In this document: positions 35,028 through 43,522 of the stretch, one piece after another
Layout: each line of letters opens with the position of its first letter
Numbering within the stretch: position 1 is the first letter of the stretch
DNA from: an uncultured Psychrobacter sp.
GTDB lineage: Bacteria; Pseudomonadota; Gammaproteobacteria; Pseudomonadales; Moraxellaceae
Assembly (NCBI GenBank): GCA_947495055.1
Contig: CANLXO010000012.1
Coordinates: 1 to 64,000, forward strand
DNA: 64,000 nucleotides
Reading direction: 5' to 3'
The notes under the pieces: generated by a model
What the model was told of the DNA's origin: nothing
What the model saw: only the letters and a program-made list of their open reading frames with translations
The model's database searches: none
Translations under genes and position numbers: made by a program

Positions 35028-36098
35028 ATGCTGCTATCCACAATCAAAACCATCCCTTTATTTAAAGCAATTAGTCTCGTCAGCGCTCTTTTATTAGCGA
35101 CAAGTGCTTGCGCTGAACCTGCCACATCGACGATGAGTAGCGTCTCTCTGTCAAGCAATACTCAAGCCAGCTCAGTGAGCCAAACGGTGGATGCCGGTAT
35201 CCGTCAAACGTTAAGCGAGGCGGGTATCAAGGTTGAGATTACATCGATTGCACCTTCTAATTTGCCAAATATGTATCAAGTCGATCTGGCTGGACAACCG
35301 CCACTCCATATCACCGCAGACGCCAAATACGTCATCCAAGGCGACTTGCAAAAAAACCCAAGCCCGCGCGTCGTGACCCAGACGCCTACGCGTAGCAGTG
35401 CTGCGCAAGTCGGTACGCCAGTCAGCAGTGCGGTCAAGTCAGCGCTCCTTGCCAATATGAGTGCACTTGCTAACATGAGCGCCAAAACGCCGTTCTATTA
35501 CACAGTAGTGCCCGGCGTCATTTGGGGTGCAACGTTAGAAGGCGTACCGTTTTTGGTCTCTGATGATGCGCAATACGTCACAGATGGGGAGATATCGGTG
35601 ATAGAGAATGGTCAATTCACAGGTCTTGATGAAAACTTTGAAACCCGCAAAAACTTATCGGTATTTAACGAATTAGATGAGGCGCAGCTGATTACTTATC
35701 CGGCAACGACTACTGAGCGCGCCGTTATTTATGTTGCAACGGATGTCAATTGTCCCTATTGCCGTAGGCTACACAAGCAGATGGATAGTCTAAATCAAAA
35801 GGGCGTTACCGTGAAAACGATTGGCTATCCTATCTATGAGCAGTCACCTGAGCAGATGCGCGGTATTTGGTGTCAGTCTGGTGAGGCAAGCCGCCGCCAA
35901 GCGTTAGATAGCGCTATGCTAAACGGTCAGATGACCCCAGTGCCTGCCAGTTGTAATATTGATTACGTGACACCCAATCGTGAAAGGGCCGCGGGATTGG
36001 CAGTGATAGCCACCCCTGCAATTTATCGCGAAGATGGCGTCTTGTATCAAGCGAGTTTTGAGAGTCCTGAGTTTTTGGCGTTTTTGGGGGTAGAGTAG
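35028..36098 (+). CDS. DsbC-like periplasmic thiol-disulfide protein, doubled N-domain
   Basis: 356 residues with a signal peptide (cleavage about residue 29, near ATSACAEPA). The C-terminal thioredoxin-fold domain has the active site VNCPYCRRLHKQM (CPYC, as in DsbC-type isomerases). Unlike the standard DsbC (about 215 mature residues with one dimerisation domain), two similar N-terminal units are seen. The first spans about residues 56-111 (IRQTLSEAGIKVEI ... YVIQGDL), the second about residues 134-200 (VKSALLANMSA ... YVTDGEISVI). Each has the pattern of a strand pair, then Y-V..G. The protein should work in disulfide isomerisation in the periplasm. Downstream partner not evident. Confidence 0.85.
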   Translation: MLLSTIKTIPLFKAISLVSALLLATSACAEPATSTMSSVSLSSNTQASSVSQTVDAGIRQTLSEAGIKVEITSIAPSNLPNMYQVDLAGQPPLHITADAKYVIQGDLQKNPSPRVVTQTPTRSSAAQVGTPVSSAVKSALLANMSALANMSAKTPFYYTVVPGVIWGATLEGVPFLVSDDAQYVTDGEISVIENGQFTGLDENFETRKNLSVFNELDEAQLITYPATTTERAVIYVATDVNCPYCRRLHKQMDSLNQKGVTVKTIGYPIYEQSPEQMRGIWCQSGEASRRQALDSAMLNGQMTPVPASCNIDYVTPNRERAAGLAVIATPAIYREDGVLYQASFESPEFLAFLGVE

Positions 36099-36125
36099 AA
36101 TTTTGATACTGACTCTGGAACATCG

Positions 36126-37187
36126 CTATTTGTCAGCTAAATGCTGCGCAAGCTGCGTGATATGAGCAGTCCCAATGCCGCAGCAACCACCGATGATAGT
36201 AGCGCCAGAAGCTTGCCAGAGCTTGGCCCACGTCAAGTAGTTCTCAGGGGTCGTATCCTTGCGTATTTGCCGCAATTGTGCGTTGGCTTGTTTATGCACC
36301 TGCTTTGAGGCAAACGCGTTGGCATAGACGCCTAGCTGCATGTTGCAGGCTTTGTCTGTAATTGTTGTATCTACAGTTGCTTTATTTAGAGCTGCTTTGG
36401 CTGTTTGTAATGCCAAATTCATAACCTCAGGCTGGCTACAGTTAAAGAGTATAGCGTCGACACTGAGCGCGAGCATAGCCTCTACAGCCTGAGTCACAGA
36501 TTCGCCAGAGCGCAGCTTCGCGGTATTTATATGCTTATCGGATTCATTGTCGTCAGTAGCCATATCTAACGCGCTATCATCGAGCGTAAATGCGACCCAA
36601 ATGGGTTTGGCTGAGTGCTTACTTTGAGTTGCTGTAAAATCTGTAATTAGGTGCTGCCAAGTGATCGCTTCAAGGATGCTGCTTTGTGTTTCTACCAGCC
36701 AGATATCGACATAGTCTATTTGCTCAGCTAATAACGGACGCGCGATCATAGGTGCGCGCTTAGGATCGAACAAGTCAGGTCGATAAGAGCCAAATAGTGG
36801 CGGTAAGCTGCCCGCAATTTGTACAGGTTGTAGTGTGTCCAGTTGTAGTGTGTCCAGACTTTTTCTGGCCTGTACTGCTTCAAATGCAAGCTGCGCGGCA
36901 ACTCTTATGAGCTGCGCTCCTTCACTAAAAAACCGCTCTTCTAAGTGAAAAGGCGTGACCGCATAGCTGTTAGTAGTGATGACGCTAGCGCCCGATTTAA
37001 TGTAGTCTAAGTGAACATCACGCACACTATCAGGATCAGCGCTCAAAGCTAGTGCCGACCATTCAGGCTGGCGAAAGGGCGCGCCGCGGCGCTCAAGCTC
37101 ACGTCCCATTCCGCCATCTAATATAGTCATCGATTCTTGAATATCAGAATCAGAGCCTGTTTTTTTAAGTATAGTTTGAGTATGCAT
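36126..37187 (-). CDS. Homocysteine S-methyltransferase family protein
   Basis: 353-residue zinc-dependent TIM-barrel methyltransferase. It has LDGGMGRELERRGAPF near residue 24, SGASVITTNSYAVTPFHL, the first zinc cysteine in LFNCSQPEVM and the terminal zinc pair in GGCCGIGTAHI. Members use S-methylmethionine, betaine or another methyl donor to make methionine from homocysteine; which donor is used here is not evident. Two near-identical short repeats LDTLQLDTLQ sit near residue 115. The 3' end overlaps no other gene, and the DUF2939 gene follows 52 bp upstream on the same strand. Confidence 0.88.
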   Translation of the reverse strand: MHTQTILKKTGSDSDIQESMTILDGGMGRELERRGAPFRQPEWSALALSADPDSVRDVHLDYIKSGASVITTNSYAVTPFHLEERFFSEGAQLIRVAAQLAFEAVQARKSLDTLQLDTLQPVQIAGSLPPLFGSYRPDLFDPKRAPMIARPLLAEQIDYVDIWLVETQSSILEAITWQHLITDFTATQSKHSAKPIWVAFTLDDSALDMATDDNESDKHINTAKLRSGESVTQAVEAMLALSVDAILFNCSQPEVMNLALQTAKAALNKATVDTTITDKACNMQLGVYANAFASKQVHKQANAQLRQIRKDTTPENYLTWAKLWQASGATIIGGCCGIGTAHITQLAQHLADK

Positions 37188-37239
37188 TATAAACTCACTT
37201 ATAGGCTAAAAGACACATCAATAGCGTCTTATAATTTTA

Positions 37240-37893
37240 TTAAGGAAGCACAATATCAACGATTTTCCACTCAATAAGGCCGTTACGCGCCATCTCTATC
37301 GTCATAGGATAGCCTTTGACTTGACCACTAATCGTAAAGCAGTTGATACCGCAGTAATTTAATGCAGGTTTATCACCAGCTTGCGCGTCTTGCTGAGCAA
37401 GCTCGTTTGCTTGCTTTTCCATGACCAGCTGCGTCTGATTGGCAATCACTGCACTCATATCACCGCGCTGAATAATAAGGTCTTGAATCAAACCGCGCAA
37501 ATCAACCTGATTACTAGCGATGGCCCAAGCCGCCGCTAGCTGTTTGGTCGCGGTATTAGCTTGGCCTTGAGTGTTAATGAGCCTCTCAACGTTTTGCGGG
37601 GTGACCGCGCTATCTACGGCTTGAGCGATAAAGTTATCCGCTGCTTGGCTGAGTGCATCGCCGCCCAATTCTGCGACCAATGGGTACTCACTCATCGTCA
37701 CTGCAAAATCATTGGTCAGCTGCGTCTGAATACTCGGTCGCACCTGCTCATAATCGATGGCAGCTGCGATAGTCGCACCATCTTTGGTGTCATAAGCGTT
37801 TTTGAGCTGATAGGCGCTATAGTAGGGCGAGCCTGCATACACAGCGATAGCAATGACGATAAGTAGCAATAAAAGGGTAGTCAGCTTTTTCAT
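37240..37893 (-). CDS. DUF2939 domain protein
   Basis: 217 residues with an N-terminal membrane anchor (residues 4-20) and then a DUF2939-like domain: GSPYYSAYQLKNAYDTKDGATIAAAIDYEQVRPS is the family pattern. Likely inner-membrane-anchored and periplasmic, function unknown. Upstream of the homocysteine methyltransferase gene on the same strand; the 5' side faces dnaJ divergently. Confidence 0.85.
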   Translation of the reverse strand: MKKLTTLLLLLIVIAIAVYAGSPYYSAYQLKNAYDTKDGATIAAAIDYEQVRPSIQTQLTNDFAVTMSEYPLVAELGGDALSQAADNFIAQAVDSAVTPQNVERLINTQGQANTATKQLAAAWAIASNQVDLRGLIQDLIIQRGDMSAVIANQTQLVMEKQANELAQQDAQAGDKPALNYCGINCFTISGQVKGYPMTIEMARNGLIEWKIVDIVLP

Positions 37894-38218
37894 AAGGGTG
37901 TGACCTGCTTGAGCATCTAAAAATAAATAGGGCGATAAATATTAGCATGCCACAAGAGGATATGGCATCAATAAAAAATCTATCGACTGCTAGCTTGATA
38001 AATGAGCCTATCATCTCCATAAACAGCGCAAACTTTTAATAACTGATTTGGTTACGCAGTATCCGCTATAGGTGTTTATCGACTCCTTTTTTACCTTGTA
38101 GAATGTAGGTTTCATGTGAAACTTATATCTTTTATAAGAATAAATATCGTCAAGATATTAAAAGGTGAGAGTTGTAGATAACCTGTGAGCCGATACTGTC
38201 ATGACGATAGGAGAGCCC
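37894..38218. other. Divergent intergenic region upstream of dnaJ
   Basis: 325 bp between the DUF2939 gene and dnaJ. It holds a degenerate parS-like site (38109-38122) and the dnaJ ribosome site TAGGAG (38208-38213). I could not identify a heat-shock promoter with confidence. Confidence 0.5.
38109..38122. promoter_or_regulatory. parS-like site, one mismatch
   Basis: GTTTCATGTGAAAC, one base from the exact palindrome, 97 bp before the dnaJ start codon. Confidence 0.45.
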
Positions 38219-39352
38219 ATGAGTAAGCGCGATTTTTATGAGATATTAGGCGTCAGCAAAACAGCAGACAATAAAGAAGTAAAACGAGCCTACCGTAAAT
38301 TGGCGATGAAATATCATCCCGACCGCAACTCTGATGACCCTGATGCTGAAGAAAAATTCAAAGAAGCGTCGATGGCTTATGAAGTATTGAGCGATGCCGA
38401 CAAGCGCTCCGCTTATGATCGTATGGGGCACGCGGCGTTCGAGAACGGCATGGGCGGTGGCGGATTTGGCGGCGCAGGCGGTGGTAACTTCCAAGACATC
38501 TTTGGCGATATCTTTGGTAATTTTGGCGATATCTTTGGTCAGTCGCGCGGCGGCGGTGGTCGCGCCCGCCGTGGCTCTGATCTTCGCTACGTTATCGAGC
38601 TCACTTTAGAAGAAGCGGTACGGGGCTGCAAAAAAGAGATCAGCTTTACTGCGCCTGCGCCTTGTAATACCTGTGATGGTAAAGGCGCAAAAGATGCCTC
38701 AGACATCGTCACTTGTCAGACCTGTCACGGTCAAGGTCAGATTCGTATGCAGCAAGGCTTCTTTGCTGTACAGCAAACTTGCCCGCAGTGCGGCGGCAGC
38801 GGTAAGCAAATCAAGAACCCATGCCCTGATTGTCATGGTAACGGCATCAAAGACAAAGCGCGCAATTTAGAAGTCTCTATCCCAGCAGGCGTTGACGATG
38901 GTGACCGCGTACGCCTAGCAGGAGAGGGCGAGGCTGGCGGCGCAGGCGTACAAAACGGCGATCTATATGTCGAAGTGCGCCTCAAGCCGCACGAAGTCTT
39001 TACCCGTCAAGGCGCTGATCTCTATATGGATGTTCCCGTTAGCATTACCGATGCCGCGCTCGGTAAAGAAGTTGAGATTCCAACGCTTGATGGTAGAGTC
39101 AATATCAAAGTCGCTGAGGGCACCCAAAGCGGTAAGTTGTTGCGAGTACGCGGCAAAGGCGTGACTCCAGTACGTACCACGATGAAAGGCGATCTGATTT
39201 GCCGCGTTATTATCGAAACTCCTGTGAACCTAACACGTGAGCAAAAAGACTTATTACGTCAATTCCAAGATACTTTGGATGGTGATAGCAAGCATCAACA
39301 ATCACCGCACAAAAAATCTTTCTTTAAAAAGATTGGCGAATTGTTTGACTAG
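38219..39352 (+). CDS. dnaJ: Chaperone DnaJ
   Basis: 377 residues with the classical type I layout: J domain (residues 4-70, HPD in KYHPDRN), a Gly/Phe-rich stretch, and a zinc region with four CxxCxGxG repeats ([32 protein letters not shown]), then the C-terminal substrate domain. Co-chaperone of DnaK. The chosen ATG follows AGGAG at seven bases; an upstream in-frame ATG (38201) adds six residues and lacks the site. No dnaK lies beside it, so the gene is separated from grpE-dnaK here. Ends before a hairpin terminator built on a parS-like palindrome. Confidence 0.97.
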   Translation: MSKRDFYEILGVSKTADNKEVKRAYRKLAMKYHPDRNSDDPDAEEKFKEASMAYEVLSDADKRSAYDRMGHAAFENGMGGGGFGGAGGGNFQDIFGDIFGNFGDIFGQSRGGGGRARRGSDLRYVIELTLEEAVRGCKKEISFTAPAPCNTCDGKGAKDASDIVTCQTCHGQGQIRMQQGFFAVQQTCPQCGGSGKQIKNPCPDCHGNGIKDKARNLEVSIPAGVDDGDRVRLAGEGEAGGAGVQNGDLYVEVRLKPHEVFTRQGADLYMDVPVSITDAALGKEVEIPTLDGRVNIKVAEGTQSGKLLRVRGKGVTPVRTTMKGDLICRVIIETPVNLTREQKDLLRQFQDTLDGDSKHQQSPHKKSFFKKIGELFD

Positions 39353-39378
39353 TTGTTGATTCACTGTTTGACATTCTA

Positions 39379-39414
39379 AGCCCAATAGTTTCACGTGAAA
39401 CTACTGGGCTTTTT
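39379..39414 (+). terminator. dnaJ terminator built around a parS-like palindrome
   Basis: AAGCCCAATAG and CTACTGGGCTT pair across the exact palindrome GTTTCACGTGAAAC (39388-39401), giving one long near-perfect stem with a T run. This doubles as a candidate terminator and a parS-like site. Confidence 0.75.
39388..39401. promoter_or_regulatory. parS-like site, exact, inside terminator stem
   Basis: Exact 14-bp GTTTCACGTGAAAC embedded in the dnaJ terminator hairpin. In DNA form it would bind ParB; in RNA form it is the stem of the terminator. Confidence 0.7.
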
Positions 39415-39492
39415 CATATGAGTTTATAATAGGGCATAAATTAATTCATGCTATGATAATCATCAGATATTCACAAGTATTTAGGATAGACA

Positions 39493-40323
39493 ATGAGCAA
39501 GCAAGCAAATGATACAACAATAAAAGTCGGCGTTATCGGTGCAGGCGGACGTATGGGCCGTATGCTGATTGAAGCCGTCAATGAAAATCTGCAAACGACT
39601 TTGAGTGCTGCTATCGAACGTGAGGGCTCAAGCCTCGTAGGCGCAGACGCCGGCGAAGTCGCAGCGATTGATCATTTAAACATAAAAATCGTCGATGATC
39701 TGGTAGCGGTAATTGACGATATCGACGTATTGATTGATTTTAGCTTGCCAGATGCCACTGAGCAAAACATGCAAACTTGCGCTGAGCACAACGTCGCCAT
39801 GGTCATTGGCACTACAGGATTCAATGAGCAGCAAGAGCAAGTGCTGACTGAAGCCAGCAAACACATTGCTATTGTCTACGCAGGCAACTACTCCACTGGG
39901 GTTAATCTATCGCTCAAGCTATTGGCTATGGCAGCCAAAGCCTTTGGCAATGAAGCTGATGTCGAGGTCATTGAAGCGCATCATAAACACAAGATCGACG
40001 CGCCATCTGGCACGGCTTATATGATGGCCCAAGCAGTCGCCGAGGCTCGTGGTCAAAACCTAAAAGACGTTGCGATCTACGGACGCGAAGGGCAAACTGG
40101 TGCACGTGAAACAGGCACTATCGGTATTCATGCGATTCGCGGCGGCGAGATCATCGGCGATCACACGGTCATGTTTATCGCTGATGGCGAAGTGGTCGAG
40201 ATTACGCATCGAGCGCGAGCACGTATGACCTTTGCCGCAGGTGCAGTGCGCGCAGCAACTTGGATCACCCAGCAAAAAAACGGTCAGTATAATATGCAAG
40301 ATGTGCTTGGGTTAAATGAGTAG
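39493..40323 (+). CDS. dapB: 4-hydroxy-tetrahydrodipicolinate reductase
   Basis: 276 residues. NAD(P)-binding GAGGRMGRMLIEAV at the N-terminus, catalytic region VIEAHHKHKIDAPSGTAYMM (the HHxxK motif with KxDxPSGTA) and a second domain that completes the tetramer. Acts in lysine and meso-diaminopimelate synthesis. The ATG has AGGATAG upstream. The next gene begins 12 bp after the stop, so dapB and the secretin-N-like gene are probably one operon. Length typical. Confidence 0.97.
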   Translation: MSKQANDTTIKVGVIGAGGRMGRMLIEAVNENLQTTLSAAIEREGSSLVGADAGEVAAIDHLNIKIVDDLVAVIDDIDVLIDFSLPDATEQNMQTCAEHNVAMVIGTTGFNEQQEQVLTEASKHIAIVYAGNYSTGVNLSLKLLAMAAKAFGNEADVEVIEAHHKHKIDAPSGTAYMMAQAVAEARGQNLKDVAIYGREGQTGARETGTIGIHAIRGGEIIGDHTVMFIADGEVVEITHRARARMTFAAGAVRAATWITQQKNGQYNMQDVLGLNE

Positions 40324-40335
40324 GATATAAAAAAG

Positions 40336-41220
40336 ATGAGTAGGCACATAAGTACGAACAATAACGACTCAAAGCTTATGACGACTGCCACAGGCGCGGT
40401 GCGATCAATAGCTATTGCTCTAAGTATTATTGTTCTGCCTTTTACTACTCAAGCCGCTACCTATCAGACCTACGTCATCGATACTTACGGCGGCAATCAG
40501 TTATTACCTGCGGTACGTCAGCAATTGGATACCAGCCCTGATGGCGGCACTGTCAGCACTTATCAAGACAAATTGGTACTGCGCACCACGCGGTCCAATT
40601 ATCAAGCCGTGCAACAGTTATTAAAACAGATTGATAGTCAGCCGCAGTCATTAACTGTAGCTGTACGTGTGGGCAGTGATAGTAATGTACAAGGCAATAG
40701 CCAACAAGGTCAGGTTATTATCAGCAATCGCGGTATTCAAGGATCGGGAGCTATCATCCAGAGCAATCGCCAGCAGCGAACGAGTAATCTGTATCAAGTA
40801 CAGACGCTCTCAGGCAGTGCCGCGAGTATTAGCACAGGTACGCTCTATGCTTTAACGCAAAATTATAGCAGCAGTATTTACTCTAATTTAAACCAACCCT
40901 TAGGACAAATCATCATTCAGCAGCAGATACTATTGCCGACCACGCAAGGCATCGCTGTTGTACCAAGATTATTATCAGATGGACAAGTTGAGGTTACTCT
41001 GTCGCAAGTAGAAGAGACGCTCGTAAGATCCAATACGGCTTACCGTCAGAACAATGCTCTCAAAGCGCAACGTTTAAACAGTACTATTATCGTGCCGCGT
41101 GGGCAATGGATTACGATTGGTCAAATTACGCAAAATGGGCAAAATCAAAGCTCAGGCTATGGCAGTAATCGTACTGTCAATAGCAATAATAGCGTGCCTA
41201 TCTCACTTTTGGTTCAGTAG
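40336..41220 (+). CDS. Secretin-N-like exported protein
   Basis: 294 residues. A signal-peptide-like core (about residues 20-37, ending TTQAA) follows a polar leader; ATG at 40378 would give a more standard leader. The mature part has the Secretin_N pattern (YQTYVIDTYGGNQLLPAVRQQL, then VLRTTRSNYQAVQQLLKQID). A later segment resembles the start of a secretin core (QIIIQQQILLPTTQGIAVVP...GQWITIGQIT), but the full secretin barrel is absent. It may be a pilus- or secretion-linked accessory protein. Almost certainly co-transcribed with dapB (12-bp gap). Confidence 0.7.
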   Translation: MSRHISTNNNDSKLMTTATGAVRSIAIALSIIVLPFTTQAATYQTYVIDTYGGNQLLPAVRQQLDTSPDGGTVSTYQDKLVLRTTRSNYQAVQQLLKQIDSQPQSLTVAVRVGSDSNVQGNSQQGQVIISNRGIQGSGAIIQSNRQQRTSNLYQVQTLSGSAASISTGTLYALTQNYSSSIYSNLNQPLGQIIIQQQILLPTTQGIAVVPRLLSDGQVEVTLSQVEETLVRSNTAYRQNNALKAQRLNSTIIVPRGQWITIGQITQNGQNQSSGYGSNRTVNSNNSVPISLLVQ

Positions 41221-41319
41221 TTTTTTGAGTTTAGAATAGGGTGTGACGATTATTTTTTATGCTAAAAAGTAAGAAGTAGTCGCTAAGTGAAATGCTTGTA
41301 AATTAATGCCTGATTTTCT

Positions 41320-41778
41320 TTACCAACGTTCAATCTTCATTAGGTCATTATCTAGACAATGCGGTTGTCCTTTAGTTACGTAATAAGGTTCTCCTTCAAT
41401 CTTTTGCATACCAATATTTCTTCTATCTCTAGGAACAGCAGGAATTTCTGCTGTCTCTCCTATTTTGATACTTCTACCATATAAAACTATTTCGGTATTA
41501 CCTTCTTGATACTTTGTATATTTTGCTGGAAATACAGGGGTATAGATGCCAGATTCTGTTTGTAATAATAGACAGTTATTGTCCATTATAAACTTACCTG
41601 TAGTTACATAATCTACTGGAAGATAGATGGAACTAGGCTTGTCATAATAAGTAAAAATTCCACTTGGTAGATCCTTTCCCTCAGCAGCATAGTTAAGAGA
41701 ATCATTACTATTTGTATTTATTGAGGCGCAACCAGTTAGACTATAAATTATAACAATCAGCAGTATTGATTTATTCAT
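41320..41778 (-). CDS. Lipoprotein of unknown function
   Basis: 152 residues. Leader MNKSILLIVIIYS then lipobox LTGC (Cys 17), predicting a lipid-anchored protein. The mature part is short, with several Tyr/Pro/Gly-rich turns and two later Cys. I do not recognise a domain. AT-rich like its upstream neighbour, the S1 protease, with which it may be co-transcribed (110-bp gap). The name of any partner cannot be given. Confidence 0.65.
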   Translation of the reverse strand: MNKSILLIVIIYSLTGCASINTNSNDSLNYAAEGKDLPSGIFTYYDKPSSIYLPVDYVTTGKFIMDNNCLLLQTESGIYTPVFPAKYTKYQEGNTEIVLYGRSIKIGETAEIPAVPRDRRNIGMQKIEGEPYYVTKGQPHCLDNDLMKIERW

Positions 41779-41889
41779 TTGTCAGCTTCCATTTATAAAA
41801 GATCAATATTTAATTACTTCGCTTTACTTACAGTTATTGAATATATAATATGTCCTATAAATTAAAAGGTTTTCTATAATATCTATATA

Positions 41890-43263
41890 CTATGGTGCTA
41901 GTGCCAATGTTGCTGGTAATTCATTAATAAAATCTAAGCTAGAAAGATACATAGTTAAGTCTTCACCCAGTCTAACAAGTGTTTGATCACATGCACTAAC
42001 AATACCATAAGCTGCGAAACCACCTCTATTATCAACTGGGTATCCTGAAACCACTGGGCCTCCACTGTCACCTGCACTGCATTTTAGATCACTTCCAGTT
42101 AGGGAGATAAAAGTTGAATTACATGAAGTTTTATCTGTATTACATAGGCTTACACCGTTGTAAACAGCTTTTAAACCAATATAAAGTTCTTTAGTTTCTC
42201 CGCAGCTAAAACCAGTTTTACGTCCGTAATGACACAAAAACTCTTCAGCAGGTGTACTAAATAAGCCTTTTTTCAAAGACTGTTTTGTACCCCTTTCAAC
42301 AACAGGACTTGATCCAAATCTATCGTCTAAATATACACCTGCCTTTATAGAAGTGAATGATGGAGCTAGCAATAGAGCCATATCATGATTAGCAGATGGT
42401 CTTGTATAAGCTGGAGTTAAATTATGTATTACGTTGTTATTATCTGTATACTGAAAACTGGTTACTCCATTACTATACTTTGATCTACCTAAGCAGTGAT
42501 ATGCAGTAATAATAGCGGGAGCGCCATTAGAAGCAAAAGCACTAAAGCCAGCAGTGCATCTACCAGATGGCGTAGACCCATTAAAACTCAATAGTTGACC
42601 TCCACCGACTAAAACTGCTGGCGATATCGGAGCACTTAGCAATTGAAATTCTACGTCAATTCCTGATAAATCTTTCATAGAATACTTATTCGATAGTTCC
42701 TCGTTAGAACTTAGACTTGGATCATACACCTTGATAATAATACTGTCCTTCTTTGGATTATAACCCATAGCTTGAAAACCTAATATTTTCTCTGATAATT
42801 CCTCTGTTTTCTGAGATAGCATTACTTGCAATTCATCAGAATTCATAACGGCATTATTTTTTATTCTTAATAGCATTCCAGTCTCATCTTTAATCTTTTT
42901 AATTAGATTTTCATCTAATATACTTAATAGCTCTCCCTTTCTAGTTGTCCTAACTGTCAATCCAAAGTCTTCATCACCATTAAAGTAAATGCTTGATACA
43001 GAATCACGAAGATGCTCATCTATGGCAGGATACGATTCGTACGCGCTATCCATAACTAATAACCTACGTTTCGCTTCATCAAGTGGTATTTCTTTTAGTT
43101 CTGCATAAGCTGCTATTCGTGTTTCATAATTACCAGTGTTATCTGTATTAGGATTACTTACACTTATATCATTATTTGAATCATCATCTGACCCACATCC
43201 TGATAAAAAAATTCCAGTCATCAATGTGCATATAATATAAGTACCAAAAAATCTAGTTCTCAG
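41890..43263 (-). CDS. Secreted trypsin-like serine protease (S1), lipoprotein
   Basis: About 457 residues if started at CTG 43263. A lipobox LSGC lies near the start. From ATG 43221 the leader would be only eight residues, too short; in-frame codons upstream restore RTRFFGTYIICTLMTGIF, a proper lipoprotein leader preceded by GGGAAG, so a CTG (or mutated) start is likely. The pro-region is long, with AYAELKEIPLDEAKRRL like alpha-lytic or streptogrisin pro-segments. Catalytic residues (numbered from TTG 43224): His in ITAYHCLG (243), Asp in NHDMALLLA (281), Ser in AGDSGGPV (387). AT-rich, so possibly acquired. Confidence 0.8.
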   Translation of the reverse strand: MRTRFFGTYIICTLMTGIFLSGCGSDDDSNNDISVSNPNTDNTGNYETRIAAYAELKEIPLDEAKRRLLVMDSAYESYPAIDEHLRDSVSSIYFNGDEDFGLTVRTTRKGELLSILDENLIKKIKDETGMLLRIKNNAVMNSDELQVMLSQKTEELSEKILGFQAMGYNPKKDSIIIKVYDPSLSSNEELSNKYSMKDLSGIDVEFQLLSAPISPAVLVGGGQLLSFNGSTPSGRCTAGFSAFASNGAPAIITAYHCLGRSKYSNGVTSFQYTDNNNVIHNLTPAYTRPSANHDMALLLAPSFTSIKAGVYLDDRFGSSPVVERGTKQSLKKGLFSTPAEEFLCHYGRKTGFSCGETKELYIGLKAVYNGVSLCNTDKTSCNSTFISLTGSDLKCSAGDSGGPVVSGYPVDNRGGFAAYGIVSACDQTLVRLGEDLTMYLSSLDFINELPATLALAP

Positions 43264-43440
43264 AGTTCACTTCCCTGTAATAATTTTTTTCTTACCGTAA
43301 CATATAACAACGTTATGAGTAAACTAATATTCACTAATTTGATAACTAAGTATAATGAACGTTTTTAATGTAAAAAGTGAAATATTATTACTAGCGGAAA
43401 TAATGTATTATATCTAACTGAAATTGAGCCTAACAGACAC

Positions 43441-43497
43441 AAAAAAGCGCAGCACTGTGAATAACTATATCGCTATTAATAATGCTGCGCTTTTTTA
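43441..43497 (-). terminator. Intrinsic terminator of the decarboxylase gene
   Basis: AAAAAAGCGCAGCA and TGCTGCGCTTTTTT pair around a 29-base AT-rich loop. It can serve the decarboxylase gene, whose 3' end is at 43523. The 3'-end of the loop contains no gene. Confidence 0.85.
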
Positions 43498-43522
43498 TAG
43501 AGAATTGCTATAAATCCAAGAA

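Noticed and set aside
40060-40299. Minus-strand frame inside dapB
   Set aside because: Shadow of dapB with no domain pattern.
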